From Neptuniibacter sp. 1_MG-2023 (GTDB taxonomy: Bacteria; Pseudomonadota; Gammaproteobacteria; Pseudomonadales; Balneatricaceae): a DNA stretch of 64,000 bases. The DNA lies in assembly GCF_030547185.1 (NCBI RefSeq), contig NZ_JAUOQR010000005.1, positions 62,001 through 126,000 on the forward strand, given 5' to 3'. The notes beneath the pieces were generated by a model. It was given only the letters and a program-made list of their open reading frames with translations. It had not been told where the DNA came from and did no database searches. The position numbers and the translations under genes are program-made. Below, in pieces: positions 1 through 9,200 of this stretch (positions are counted from its first letter, which is position 1; every line of letters starts with the position of its first letter).

Positions 1-2
1 AA

Positions 3-503
3 TATATCCCAACACAACCTCATTGCAATAACCGCTACTGGACCTCAGCAAGGTACGCTGAAGAGGTTATTCAAGCCATGAATCAAGCCATAGATAAAGC
101 GGTCCAAGACACTGAAGCCAAACACATAAACCTCATTGGGTTTTCAGGAGGTGGAACGGTGGCGACACTGATCGCACTCAGAAGGAATGATATCAACAAA
201 GTCATTACCCTTTCAGCAAACCTCGACCATACAGAGTGGTCCCATTACCATCATGTCTCACCGCTAGCAGACTCTCTGAATCCAGCCCATTACATCAATC
301 AGCTTTCACAGATCGAGCAACATCACTTTGTCGGTGCCAAGGATAAAAATACGCCGCCAATTTTATTACAAAAATTTCACGACAAGTTTCGCCATTTAAA
401 ACATAAGGTTTCTATCTATGTCATCGATGGCGTTACACATAACTGCTGTTGGGAACAGCAATGGGTACAACGACTAAAAGGAATAAAAGCGACCGCCCCC
501 TGA
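3..503 (+). CDS. Alpha/beta hydrolase, 5' end outside window
   Basis: The frame is open from base 3 with no start before it; the first internal ATG is at 78, so this is the C-terminal part of a longer gene. The visible 166 residues carry a nucleophile elbow GFSGGG followed by a helix, then a strand with Asp in VGAKDKNTPP and a late His in GVTHNCCW. This order gives the Ser-Asp-His triad of an alpha/beta hydrolase. The substrate cannot be told. It converges with the HAD gene on the opposite strand. The fold call is fairly sure; the exact family is not. Confidence 0.6.
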   Translation, partial: YIPTQPHCNNRYWTSARYAEEVIQAMNQAIDKAVQDTEAKHINLIGFSGGGTVATLIALRRNDINKVITLSANLDHTEWSHYHHVSPLADSLNPAHYINQLSQIEQHHFVGAKDKNTPPILLQKFHDKFRHLKHKVSIYVIDGVTHNCCWEQQWVQRLKGIKATAP

Positions 504-620
504 CGCTCTTTATCAGAGTGATAGCGTGTTTGTGCTTGAGATAAATGGAAGTAAAGCCGCCCTGACAGCGACTATCTTAGAGTAATAGCATCCATCTGAT
601 AGGGTCGTAAAACACACTAA

Positions 621-680
621 CCAACACCCCAACGTTTAACTGAAGATGGCCCTTCATATTGATGAATAGGGGGCGTTATT
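621..680 (-). repeat. Structured repeat element, copy 1
   Basis: A core of about 28 bases, including TTTAACTGAAGATGGCCC and TTCAT-A-TTGAT, recurs at 12811-12884 in the same orientation. TGAAG/CTTCA forms an inner hairpin with a 6-base loop. Outer arms 623-630 and 670-677 pair; on the minus strand the one mismatch becomes a G-U pair. It lies between convergent gene ends and, read on minus, in the 3' region of the HAD-IB gene. The rest of the 504-729 gap shows nothing I can name. Confidence 0.55.
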
Positions 681-729
681 AAAATCGTAACGGGACTCAT
701 CCGCCGACCGTTCCTTAGGTACTACCTAT

Positions 730-1401
730 TTACCTCAAACCCTCCTCTTTTAAATGCCACTGCAATACTGGCCAGCTATTTTGTCTAGCTAACTGCGTAA
801 GTGCCTGATCTGGATTAGTTGCCACAGGAAAGGACACAACTTCGAGCAGTGGACGATCATTGATTGAATCAGAAAAGAACGATGCACCTTCCAATGATTC
901 CTCTTGCTCCTCTAGCCATGATTTTAAGCGTGTAACTTTTCCCTTCCCAAAAGAGGGCGTCCCCTGAATTTTGCCGGTGTAGTAAGAGCCGCTAACTTCT
1001 AATTCAATGGCGATAAAATCATTTACGTTTAACAGTTCTGCAACCTTTTCAACAATAAAGGAAGATGTTGCAGAGATAATCAAAAGCCGCAGGTTTTGTT
1101 CGGTAAGCGCTTTCAACAAAGAAACCGCCTGCGGATATATCACCGGTTTTATATAAGATTCAATAAATACAGGCATTAATGCATGGATCTGCTCGATGGA
1201 CAAATGCTTCAGTTCGCCAATAAAAAACTCAATGTAATCGTGTTGATCAAGTTGACCTTGCGTATACAACCTCATCAATTCAGCATCACGTTCAACAAAA
1301 GACTGATCGACTATGCCTTTTTCAAGCAGATACTCACAAAATAGAGAACAGCTATCCCCTGCTATCAACGTTTCATCTAAATCAAAAATTGCCAGAGCCA
1401 T
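730..1401 (-). CDS. HAD-superfamily subfamily IB hydrolase (SerB-like phosphatase)
   Basis: This predicts a soluble 223-residue phosphatase. The frame extends upstream to 1449, but the ATG at 1401 is preceded by GGAG at good spacing and begins directly with MALAIFDLDETL, so I take that start. Motif I is DLDET, motif II is the Ser/Thr stretch ISATSS, motif III is the Lys-containing FGKGKV, and motif IV is SDSINDRPLL. The helical cap after motif I and the SxNDxPLL ending are typical of subfamily IB (phosphoserine phosphatase and relatives). The substrate is open: small phosphomonoesters are likely. It faces the phosphonate island but lacks the palindrome found there. Confidence 0.75.
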   Translation of the reverse strand: MALAIFDLDETLIAGDSCSLFCEYLLEKGIVDQSFVERDAELMRLYTQGQLDQHDYIEFFIGELKHLSIEQIHALMPVFIESYIKPVIYPQAVSLLKALTEQNLRLLIISATSSFIVEKVAELLNVNDFIAIELEVSGSYYTGKIQGTPSFGKGKVTRLKSWLEEQEESLEGASFFSDSINDRPLLEVVSFPVATNPDQALTQLARQNSWPVLQWHLKEEGLR

Positions 1402-1583
1402 TACCCGTTCTCCAAAATAGTTAACCCTATGCTTAAGTGATAAATACACAGAGGCTCATGATAGGTATTGTCACTTAAGCCAATATCTAAGATTACTCTC
1501 GTGACTATATGACTACGCGATGAAGCTTTAGTTAAACCCGCTATAGAAATATGTACTCTTTGGTTTTAACTGCATACAATCAA

Positions 1584-1597
1584 CTGGTATATACCAG
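1584..1597. promoter_or_regulatory. PhnR-type operator upstream of the FAD oxidoreductase
   Basis: CTGGTATATACCAG is a perfect 14-base palindrome ending 11 bases before the ATG at 1609. Near-identical sites lie at 6199, 10251 and 11356. The core matches the TGGTATAGACCA type of site reported for the GntR/HutC-family regulator PhnF. At this position binding would block both transcription and access to the start codon. Confidence 0.75.
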
Positions 1598-1608
1598 AGA
1601 AAATACTA

Positions 1609-3009
1609 ATGCAACCAATTCATATGCCATTTTGGCAACAACAAGCACTCTCCCTTGAAGCAGAATACACTCCAATTGAGCTAACCCAAGCAGTCACTGC
1701 AGATATATGCATTGTGGGTGGCGGTTATACTGGTCTCTGGAGTGCGATCAAACTCAAACAGTCCAAGCCGGACCTAAGGATCGTCATTGTAGAAGCCAAG
1801 CTGTGTGGTAGCGGCGCCTCAGGTCGCAATGGGGGCTGTATGCTGACATGGTCAACCAAGTATCCATCTCTCGCCCGTTTATTTGGCGAGGAGGAAGCGG
1901 GCCGATTAGTAACGGCTTCAGAAAATGCAGTGTATGAGATGGATGCCTTCTGTAAAGAACATAAAATAGAATGTGAACTACGCGTTGACGGTACTTATTA
2001 TACTGCCAGTAATAATGCACAGATCGGTAGTATGGATAGCATTGTCAGTCAGCTAACCGCTAAGAAGCTTAATAGTTGGACAAAGCAACCCTTAGAAAAA
2101 GTCCAACGGGCAACGGGCTCCTATGCCCATCTTGAAGGTTTATATTCTCCCGCCGCAGGAAGCGTCCAACCGGGAAAATTAGTCAGAGGCTTAAAAACTA
2201 CCGCAGAAAAGTTGGGCATCACAATATTTGAAAACAGTCCGATGAGCACCCTGATCGAGGGGCAACCCGCGACAGTGGTAACGAGTAAAGGCCGTGTTAA
2301 CGCAAGCAAAGTCGTTTTAGCAACCAATGCCTGGATGCCCTCACAGTTTCGTGAGTTTGCCCGCAGTGTCACCTTAGTGTCTTCTGACATGCTTATTACT
2401 CAACCGATCCCGGCTTTACTAAAAACTATTGGTCTAGAAACAGGCTGCGCTGTTGTTGATTCCCGCACCTTTGTCCACTATTACCGTACAACAGAAGATG
2501 GTCGTCTAATGATGGGTAAAGGCGGTAATATGTTTGCTTTTGCCAATAAAGTAAGCCCTGCATTTGACCAACCCAGCCGCTATCAACCTATTCTGCAATC
2601 AGCACTTAATAAGTTTTTTCCAAGCATTCCTTGGCATAAAGTAGATACCACCTGGACTGGCCCCTCTGACCGTTCCGTCAGTGGCTTTCCTTTCTTCGGT
2701 TATCTCAGAGAAAACCCTAATATTATCTATGGGCTCGGTTATTCTGGTAACGGTGTTGTGCAAACTTACCTAGGCGCCAACATTATCCGCTCATTAGTAT
2801 TGGAAGAAGATGATGAATGGAGTCGTTCGGGGCTAGCTCAAGGCCCAAGAGGACAATTCCCTCCAGAACCTATTCGTTGGATCGGGGCAATGACTGTTCG
2901 CAACGCCATACGACGAAAAGAAGCAGCTGAAGATACAAATAAGTCCCCTTGGTGGTTTGATAAACAACTGGCTAAATTGGCAGCATCAGCAGGGAAATCT
3001 GATAAATAA
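1609..3009 (+). CDS. FAD-dependent amine oxidoreductase of the phosphonate island (PbfC/PbfD-like)
   Basis: This is a 466-residue flavoprotein of the DAO fold. The dinucleotide-binding GGGYTG lies at residues 37-42, with an acidic residue ending the second strand (IVIVEA). A second FAD contact region (GLGYSGNGV) lies near the C-terminus. Such proteins are often annotated as gamma-glutamylputrescine oxidase-like. Enzymes of this type found beside AEP genes are known to oxidise N-methyl-AEP, and sometimes AEP, to phosphonoacetaldehyde. The adjacent PhnR-type operator and phnWX support that role here. The exact substrate is inferred. The Shine-Dalgarno is weak (GAGA). Confidence 0.75.
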   Translation: MQPIHMPFWQQQALSLEAEYTPIELTQAVTADICIVGGGYTGLWSAIKLKQSKPDLRIVIVEAKLCGSGASGRNGGCMLTWSTKYPSLARLFGEEEAGRLVTASENAVYEMDAFCKEHKIECELRVDGTYYTASNNAQIGSMDSIVSQLTAKKLNSWTKQPLEKVQRATGSYAHLEGLYSPAAGSVQPGKLVRGLKTTAEKLGITIFENSPMSTLIEGQPATVVTSKGRVNASKVVLATNAWMPSQFREFARSVTLVSSDMLITQPIPALLKTIGLETGCAVVDSRTFVHYYRTTEDGRLMMGKGGNMFAFANKVSPAFDQPSRYQPILQSALNKFFPSIPWHKVDTTWTGPSDRSVSGFPFFGYLRENPNIIYGLGYSGNGVVQTYLGANIIRSLVLEEDDEWSRSGLAQGPRGQFPPEPIRWIGAMTVRNAIRRKEAAEDTNKSPWWFDKQLAKLAASAGKSDK

Positions 3010-3023
3010 TCTAGATAGATCTA

Positions 3024-3063
3024 TTACTCAGACGAACAAGCTAACCTCCCCTCGTCTGAGTAA
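3024..3063. terminator. Inverted repeat between convergent FAD and EamA genes
   Basis: Arms 3024-3035 and 3052-3063 (TTACTCAGACGA and its complement) pair perfectly over 12 bases around a 16-base loop. There is no clear U-run on either side, so it may be a weak bidirectional terminator or mRNA 3' stabiliser. Confidence 0.5.
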
Positions 3064-3076
3064 GCAGATTTAACCA

Positions 3077-3982
3077 CTACACCGGCGATAAAATTAAAAA
3101 GACACCCGCACACAACAGAATTAAAGCGACCGACTTAACCCACCCCAGCTGCTCTTTAAATAACAGCACCCCAAGCAAAGCACCTATAGGTATACTGACC
3201 TGCCTTAAGGCAACAATCGCACTAATATTTTCTGATAACTGCATCGCCCAAAGCACTAATAAATAGGTGAGCGTAATCATCGCGCCCGTTAGAGCAATGC
3301 TTTTTTTCTGGCTGGCTAAAACCGTTTTTAACTTATGCCGATCATCGGCTCTAACTAATTGGACAGTAAAAAGGAAAATGCACGCAGCAATGCCCTCCAA
3401 CCAAATATAGATCACTGCAACAATCAACCCTGACTGAGGTAAGTGATCAGCCAATTGGTCTATCGCTATTTTATCGGCAATGCTATATCCAGCCGTTGCA
3501 CTAGCCGCTAATAAGGCAAGTAACATGCAGCGGCTAAAATAATTACCTACCTTAAAATCCCTAAGATGCTGCATAGGTAACAATACTGCTCCCAGTAGCA
3601 CGAGAAACACTCCGATATAGGCCTCCAGGCTAAGAAGAGCTTGCATCCCTAAGACACTACTGATCACCGCGACCAGCATCACGGGGATTGATCGTGCGAG
3701 AGGATAAGCCACTGACATTGCTCCTTCTGCATAAGATAATGCCAATGCACTGCAATAGATCGCCTGACAAAAGCCAGAAAGCAGGAGTAAAGGAAGCAAA
3801 TGGAACAACACCGCGCCCTGATCCCAAACAAAAGGCAAAACTATAGGTGTCAACGGAAGCGTGCCGGCTAAAAAAGCTAAGGAGAAAAATGCAACGGTAG
3901 GACTGACTTTCTTACCTAACAGGTTCCATGATGCATGTAATAACGCAGAAAAAATAACTAAGGAAACTGCTAACCAACTCAT
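3077..3982 (-). CDS. EamA/DMT-family transporter
   Basis: This is an inner-membrane protein of about 301 residues with some ten hydrophobic helices in two EamA repeats. The second repeat ends with the typical ALRQVSIPIGALLG...LLFKEQL stretch. I chose the ATG at 3982, preceded by AGGG. The longer frame (to 4015) begins inside the phnX terminator hairpin and is unlikely. Members export amino acids, metabolites or nucleotide sugars; the substrate is not predictable. It sits inside the phosphonate island but has no PhnR-type operator and follows a terminator, so it may be a bystander. Confidence 0.8.
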   Translation of the reverse strand: MSWLAVSLVIFSALLHASWNLLGKKVSPTVAFFSLAFLAGTLPLTPIVLPFVWDQGAVLFHLLPLLLLSGFCQAIYCSALALSYAEGAMSVAYPLARSIPVMLVAVISSVLGMQALLSLEAYIGVFLVLLGAVLLPMQHLRDFKVGNYFSRCMLLALLAASATAGYSIADKIAIDQLADHLPQSGLIVAVIYIWLEGIAACIFLFTVQLVRADDRHKLKTVLASQKKSIALTGAMITLTYLLVLWAMQLSENISAIVALRQVSIPIGALLGVLLFKEQLGWVKSVALILLCAGVFLILSPV

Positions 3983-4000
3983 GATAAACCCTAAAATAAG

Positions 4001-4036
4001 CAAAAAAGAACCCATAACAGCAAACTGTTATGGGTT
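4001..4036 (-). terminator. Rho-independent terminator of phnW-phnX
   Basis: Arms 4009-4020 and 4025-4036 (AACCCATAACAG / CTGTTATGGGTT) pair perfectly over 12 bases with a CAAA loop. On the minus strand the stem is followed by CTTTTTTG. It lies 115 bases after the phnX stop and just before the EamA start, separating the two transcripts. Confidence 0.85.
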
Positions 4037-4150
4037 ATAAATGGAAGTTCAAGCAACTAAAATGCGCTCTGCAATTAACGCCAAAAACCTCCCTCTCTAC
4101 ATGAAACGAATCAGTGATAAGCCATCAATACTCATCACCTTATAAAACAT

Positions 4151-4981
4151 TTAGGGCTGTTCACCGCAGGCCAAACGAAGATTAATATCTTCAACAACCT
4201 CTGGAAGATCAGCGATAGAATCAATTACATAATGGGCACCACAAGCACGAAAACGCGCATAAGCGTTTCCACGTAGTTTGTTCTGTTCCTCTGCACTCAA
4301 TGCCAACCACTCCTCAAGGTCTAACCCCACTTCATTACCACTGACGGCAACACCGACCGTCCAGCAACCTGCATTAAGCCCTTCTTCAATACCGATCAGT
4401 GTGTCATCCACTTTAATTACCGACTGTACCGTTTCAATCTCAAGCTCCAACATATTTTTTAACGTCATATGTGGATAAGGTCGCCCTTTCGGCACTTGGG
4501 GGGCACACACATTAGAGAGAGGCACATAACCTTGCTCTGCAGCTTTGGGCAGTAGATCAACAATCATCTCTTCTGCATAACCTGTATTAGCACCAATCTT
4601 AATCCCATGCTCTTGCAGATATTCAAATGTCTCTAAAGCACCCGGAATTAATGTCGAGCGGTCCGCAATCGTGCCAATCTGCAAAGGCACAAAATCGTTA
4701 TAAAGACGATCTATATCCGTTTGGTCGGCTTCTTTACCTTGTGCGGCAAGCCAAGCATCTTTAACACGTGGCATCGCCAATATCTGACGAATATGTTCAC
4801 GCTTTTCGGCACCCATGGGTGCACGCGCTTCAGCCAAGGTTATGGCTACTTGGTTCTGCTCAAACAGAGCACTAAACGCTTTAATCGGTGCTAGGGAACC
4901 AAAATCAATGGTTGTGCCTGCCCAATCAAAAATTGCAGCAGTAACAGGCCCTGTGTAAGCGCGTTTGTAAGAAAAACTCAT
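4151..4981 (-). CDS. phnX: Phosphonoacetaldehyde hydrolase (phosphonatase)
   Basis: PhnX splits the C-P bond of phosphonoacetaldehyde, giving acetaldehyde and phosphate in the cytoplasm. The 276 residues are full length. The nucleophile loop DWAGT (19-23) has Ala in place of the usual second Asp, as in true phosphonatases. The Schiff-base Lys is in PMGAEKREHIR (K60). NTGY gives the motif II threonine, and VIKVDDTLIGIEEG carries the late acidic residues. ATG at 4981 has AGGA upstream. It lies 26 bases after phnW in the same direction, so the two form an operon. Confidence 0.96.
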   Translation of the reverse strand: MSFSYKRAYTGPVTAAIFDWAGTTIDFGSLAPIKAFSALFEQNQVAITLAEARAPMGAEKREHIRQILAMPRVKDAWLAAQGKEADQTDIDRLYNDFVPLQIGTIADRSTLIPGALETFEYLQEHGIKIGANTGYAEEMIVDLLPKAAEQGYVPLSNVCAPQVPKGRPYPHMTLKNMLELEIETVQSVIKVDDTLIGIEEGLNAGCWTVGVAVSGNEVGLDLEEWLALSAEEQNKLRGNAYARFRACGAHYVIDSIADLPEVVEDINLRLACGEQP

Positions 4982-5007
4982 TATTTATTTCCTATCGTCA
5001 TTATCGT

Positions 5008-6117
5008 TTATAAAGAGACCTGCATCTCATCCAATACTACCGCTACAGCGTCTAACAATTGATCAACCTGCTGATCATATAATTGACCTATATGGCCTAA
5101 ACGAAAGCTCTCTGCTTCGGTTAGCTTGCCTGGATAAATAATAAAGTTGTGTACCTTTAGGCGGTTATAAAAATCAGTAAACTCAAAGTTTTTATCTGTA
5201 GGGCTGAAGAAGGTAGTAATAATGGGAGATAGCCACTGATCCTCTAATAAAGTTTTAAAGCCCAGAGCACGCATACCCATCACCATGCGATCACGATTAC
5301 GTGCGTAACGGGCATAACGACCTTGAACACCACCTTCAGCTTCGTGCTCTTTAAGTGCCTGTAAAAAAGCAGCTACCACATGGGTTGGTGGTGTAAAGCG
5401 CCATTGGCCAGTCTTGGCCATGTAAACCCATTGCTCATATAAATCCAGACACAGGGAATGAGCATTACCTTGGCTCCCTTGCATAATATCCTCACGGACA
5501 ATCGCATAACCAAAACCAGGTACACCCTCTATACATTTATTAGCCGCTGAGATCAGTGCGTCAAAAGGTAATTTTTGTGCATCTATAGGTAAGGCACCAA
5601 ACGCACTCATGGCATCAATAATCAGACCACGCCCGGCTTGCTTAACAACCTCTGCAATTTCAGCTACCGGATTTAAAATACCAGAGCTTGTCTCACAATA
5701 GACAACAGCCACATGAGTAATCATGGAATCTTCAGCCAGCTTTTTCGCAACCTCTTCTGGCTTAGGCGGCTCATAATCTCCCATATCTATAAAGCAGTAT
5801 TCACGTCCCATATACTGCAACGATTTACCAATTCGCTGGCCATAAGCGCCATTCATCAGCACTAGAACTTTGCCATCTTTAGGCACCATTGTTCCTAAAG
5901 TAGCTTCCACCGCAAAGGATCCGCTGCCCTGCACAGGAACGCATACATGGGTCCCTTTAGCATTTGCAAGATCTAAGATGCGCTCACATACTTCAGCTGT
6001 AATTTTATTGAAATCTTGATCCCAAGATCCCCAATCACAGAGCATCGCTTCTTTAGTGCTCATGCTAGTCGTGATAGGACCGGGTGTTAAAAGATAGGGT
6101 TGCGTTCGGTTACTCAT
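5008..6117 (-). CDS. phnW: 2-aminoethylphosphonate--pyruvate transaminase
   Basis: PhnW is a PLP class V aminotransferase that converts AEP and pyruvate to phosphonoacetaldehyde and alanine. The 369 residues match the family length. The N-terminus [10 protein letters not shown], the glycine-rich [12 protein letters not shown], and the PLP lysine in SAANKCIEG (about K194) are all seen. It is first in the phnW-phnX transcript. A PhnR-type operator lies at 6199-6214, 82 bases upstream of the start. Confidence 0.96.
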   Translation of the reverse strand: MSNRTQPYLLTPGPITTSMSTKEAMLCDWGSWDQDFNKITAEVCERILDLANAKGTHVCVPVQGSGSFAVEATLGTMVPKDGKVLVLMNGAYGQRIGKSLQYMGREYCFIDMGDYEPPKPEEVAKKLAEDSMITHVAVVYCETSSGILNPVAEIAEVVKQAGRGLIIDAMSAFGALPIDAQKLPFDALISAANKCIEGVPGFGYAIVREDIMQGSQGNAHSLCLDLYEQWVYMAKTGQWRFTPPTHVVAAFLQALKEHEAEGGVQGRYARYARNRDRMVMGMRALGFKTLLEDQWLSPIITTFFSPTDKNFEFTDFYNRLKVHNFIIYPGKLTEAESFRLGHIGQLYDQQVDQLLDAVAVVLDEMQVSL

Positions 6118-6198
6118 TTCTATTCGCTCATGACACTGCCCACTAAAAAGTGAACCTATTTAAAGTGAAATCATTCTTGATATATTGCTTACATTCTA

Positions 6199-6214
6199 TC
6201 TGGTATAGACCAGA
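6199..6214. promoter_or_regulatory. PhnR-type operator upstream of phnW
   Basis: TCTGGTATAGACCAGA is palindromic apart from the central pair and matches the other three sites. It lies in the gap between the permease gene's 3' end (6307) and phnW, showing that phnWX has its own promoter. Confidence 0.75.
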
Positions 6215-6235
6215 CAATAACACCCCAAAAGGGTG

Positions 6236-6267
6236 ACAGTTTTGTTAAATTACGCCTACAAAACTGT
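6236..6267 (-). terminator. Inverted repeat after the AEP transporter operon
   Basis: ACAGTTTTGT at 6236-6245 and ACAAAACTGT at 6258-6267 pair perfectly around a 12-base loop. A second small hairpin (CACCC/GGGTG) adjoins at 6221-6235. They follow the phnS-phnT-permease transcript on minus. U-runs are weak, so termination is likely but not certain. Confidence 0.45.
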
Positions 6268-6306
6268 TAGGTTATAATTCGCTCTCCGGTATTCCCAGCT
6301 GACTAA

Positions 6307-8034
6307 TTAAGTGCCCGCACGCCAACGCTGAGTCCTAGCTAAAAGGTAATGTGAAAAGACCCAATGGATTAACTTAGCCAGAATACAGGTCCCCATAATC
6401 AGAACCCCCATCGCTGCGGCTGGGGCAATATCACCAGCATCATCCATATTTAGAACAGCGACCGATGCCAGCATAGTATCGGCCGAATAGATAAAGACGA
6501 CCGCCGAAACAGTGGTCATCGCATTCATGAAAAGATAACTACCTATCTCCAATAATGCGGGTAGAGATACGGGCATAATCACACGCCAGAAAGTGACATA
6601 GAATGGAATTTTTAATGATGCAGAAACCGCTTCGAATTCATTATCAATTTGCTTCAACGCTGTTACCGCGGTCAGATGACAGACCGTGTAATAGTGGGCA
6701 ACCGTGCAGATCACAAGAATTGCCATAGTGCCATAAACAAAATTTAGCGGATTATTAGGTGCATTAAAAAAGAAAACATAGGCTAAACCTAACACCATGC
6801 CAGGCACAGCTAAAGGGATCATCGCTGCCAAGTGATATAGCATCCTCAGCGTTTTGAGACCCTTTATTTTTTCTACTAGATAAGCGTTATAAAAAATAAA
6901 TAATGTACCTATAAGCGCAGTCCAGCATGCCATCTCTAAAGAGTTGTAATAGGCTTCCCAACCACCGCCATCCATAAGATCAAATTGATAATTAGCAAAA
7001 GATAGTGACAAGTTATAAGGCCAGAAACTTACTAATGAAGCGTATACAGCCATACCTAAAACCGTCAAAATAATAATTGGAACAGGTAAGCAAAGCGCTA
7101 ACATAGTCCAATCTTTAACTGGATTTTTCTTAGGGATTAAAGGCGCTGCACGCGCTGATAACAGCGCCACCTGCTTACGTTGCACCCAACGATCAATCGC
7201 GAAAGCAAATAATGCAGGCAGTAGTAAGACAACAGAGACGACAGCACCCATTGAAAAATTCTGCTGCCCGATTACCTGCTTATAAATATCGGTTGCCAAC
7301 ATATTATACTGACCACCAATCACCTTAGGCACACCAAAGTCAGTAATCACTAAAGTAAAGACAACAAATGAAGCGCTGATCAAACCATATTTTATTGATG
7401 GCAAGGTAATCGTCATAAAGGTTCGAAAACCTGATGTGCGAAGTACTTTTGCCGACTCATATAAACGAGCATCAGTATTGCTTAACGCTGTCACAAGAAT
7501 CATCAACGCGTGTGGAAAACACCAAAACGCCAAACCAATCACAATCCCAATGGGGCCATAAATAGTCTCGCCAAACATCAACCCTTTCAACACACCTTGA
7601 TTACCAAATAGGTATACCAAAGAGATCGCCGGCAGCAGCGAAGGTGCAAAGATCGGCGCCATAAGAAAAACTTTAAAAAAACCACGCCCAGGCATACAGG
7701 TTCGAGTCAAAGCATAAGCGGTTAACAGCGCTAACCCAATCACTATAAACGTTGTGATGAAAGCGATGGTTAAGGTATGACTGATCGACATCGACAGTGC
7801 CGGTGTCGAGAAATAATCAATATAATTAGCCAATCCAATAAAACCACCCTGCTGGTCTTCTACGCTTTTTGACAAAATAGTGTAAAGCGGTAAAACCAAC
7901 GTGATTAACAGAATAATACTAGCAATTAATAATCCGCTTGCTTGCAGAATTTGATCGCGAGATAAAGTGGCCTTAGGTGTATTTAAAACGGTCTCCTGCG
8001 TCAGAGATACCGGGAGGTTTTCAAAAATACTCAT
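6307..8034 (-). CDS. phnU: AEP ABC transporter, fused double permease (PhnU2-type)
   Basis: The 575-residue inner-membrane protein contains two ABC permease (binding-protein-dependent transport) modules in tandem. Each carries an EAA-type loop: [21 protein letters not shown] in the first half and [21 protein letters not shown] in the second. About twelve hydrophobic helices are visible. Salmonella-type systems have separate PhnU and PhnV; this one-chain form corresponds to the PhnU2 family. The ATG overlaps the phnT stop by four bases (ATGA), so translation is coupled to the ATPase gene. Confidence 0.88.
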   Translation of the reverse strand: MSIFENLPVSLTQETVLNTPKATLSRDQILQASGLLIASIILLITLVLPLYTILSKSVEDQQGGFIGLANYIDYFSTPALSMSISHTLTIAFITTFIVIGLALLTAYALTRTCMPGRGFFKVFLMAPIFAPSLLPAISLVYLFGNQGVLKGLMFGETIYGPIGIVIGLAFWCFPHALMILVTALSNTDARLYESAKVLRTSGFRTFMTITLPSIKYGLISASFVVFTLVITDFGVPKVIGGQYNMLATDIYKQVIGQQNFSMGAVVSVVLLLPALFAFAIDRWVQRKQVALLSARAAPLIPKKNPVKDWTMLALCLPVPIIILTVLGMAVYASLVSFWPYNLSLSFANYQFDLMDGGGWEAYYNSLEMACWTALIGTLFIFYNAYLVEKIKGLKTLRMLYHLAAMIPLAVPGMVLGLAYVFFFNAPNNPLNFVYGTMAILVICTVAHYYTVCHLTAVTALKQIDNEFEAVSASLKIPFYVTFWRVIMPVSLPALLEIGSYLFMNAMTTVSAVVFIYSADTMLASVAVLNMDDAGDIAPAAAMGVLIMGTCILAKLIHWVFSHYLLARTQRWRAGT

Positions 8035-9107
8035 AGCACCTCTCCTGCAAACAAATGCAAGCGCTCCTCCGGAAGATCTAATGCTAATTGATCGCCATGA
8101 GAGATATTAAAATCACGAATATCATTCATAGAAAAATCGGCAATGATAAGATCGTTCATCCCCTCTACACTCAACTTAGAGCGCACAAAAGAGCCTAAAA
8201 ACTCCATTGAAGTAACTTGTGCTAAAAGTCGATTATCGGCCTGTTCAGTATTACGTATACGAATATCTTCAGGACGAATAGCTAAACTGACCCCTGTTTG
8301 ATCTATCATTGATGCAGCCTGTGGACAACATACCGAGTTACCACCCACATTGATCGTCCCCTTATCAACGACAGAACAAGGAACAAAGTTCATGGTTCCC
8401 ACAAACTGAGCGACAAAAGGTGTTTTAGGATAGCTGTAGATCTCTTCTGGTGTGCCTACCTGCTCAATAACACCATGATTCATCACCACAATGCGATCAG
8501 CCATTGAGAGTGCTTCTTCTTGATCATGGGTCACCATAACGGTAGTGACACCAAGCTTACGTTGCAGCTCTTTAATTTCATGACGAAGATGATGCCTCAC
8601 TCGTGCATCAAGAGCAGACAAAGGCTCATCCAACAATAACAAACCGGGCGATGTTGCTATGGCGCGGGCCAAGGCAACACGCTGTTGTTGACCACCGGAT
8701 AGCTGACCAGGAAATTTTGAACCTGAATCTGGCAAACCGATAATATCCAACAACTCCTTCACACGTTCCTTCTGATCAACGCGTTTAACTTTGCGATTTC
8801 GTAGGCCATACGCAATATTGTCAGCAACGCTTAGGTTTGGAAAAAGTGCATACGACTGAAAAACAATACCAAAATCACGACTGTCCGGTGACAACCAAGA
8901 TACGTCTTTACCATCCTGAATGATCCGACCATTACTTTGGATATCTAATCCAGCAATCGCCCGTAACAGTGTGGTCTTTCCACAACCTGACGGCCCCAGG
9001 AAACAGACAAATTCCCCCTCATTAATATCCAGTGAAATATTCTTTAACGCGGCAAAATCACCGAAGAACTTATCTAGTTCTATAATTTTAAGGTAGGAAT
9101 CACTCAT
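8031..9107 (-). CDS. phnT: AEP ABC transporter ATP-binding protein
   Basis: This ATPase energises AEP import. From the chosen ATG at 9107, which has AGGA upstream (the frame runs on to 9140), it is 358 residues. Walker A GPSGCGKT is at 38-45, the signature LSGGQ at 136-140, Walker B LLLLDEP ends at about 162, and the switch His is in MVTHDQEEA. The last 100 or so residues form a TOBE-type domain ([11 protein letters not shown]). It sits between the binding protein (about 90 bases upstream) and the fused permease (ATGA overlap). Confidence 0.93.
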   Translation of the reverse strand: MSDSYLKIIELDKFFGDFAALKNISLDINEGEFVCFLGPSGCGKTTLLRAIAGLDIQSNGRIIQDGKDVSWLSPDSRDFGIVFQSYALFPNLSVADNIAYGLRNRKVKRVDQKERVKELLDIIGLPDSGSKFPGQLSGGQQQRVALARAIATSPGLLLLDEPLSALDARVRHHLRHEIKELQRKLGVTTVMVTHDQEEALSMADRIVVMNHGVIEQVGTPEEIYSYPKTPFVAQFVGTMNFVPCSVVDKGTINVGGNSVCCPQAASMIDQTGVSLAIRPEDIRIRNTEQADNRLLAQVTSMEFLGSFVRSKLSVEGMNDLIIADFSMNDIRDFNISHGDQLALDLPEERLHLFAGEVL

Positions 9108-9200
9108 CTTTTTTTCCTGATGGGATGATAGATATGGCATAAAAACATGAGGAGCTAGAGCCCCTCATGCCAGTTCGAAAACACTCGAATAAAAAAATAC

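Noticed and set aside
621-680. Structured repeat as an integron attC site
   Set aside because: GTTTAAC resembles an inverse core, but the matching GTTRRRY core is absent at the other arm and in copy 2, and no integrase or cassette array is present.
3077-4015. Longer start of the EamA gene at 4015
   Set aside because: That ATG lies within the phnX terminator stem, whereas the ATG at 3982 has a ribosome site.
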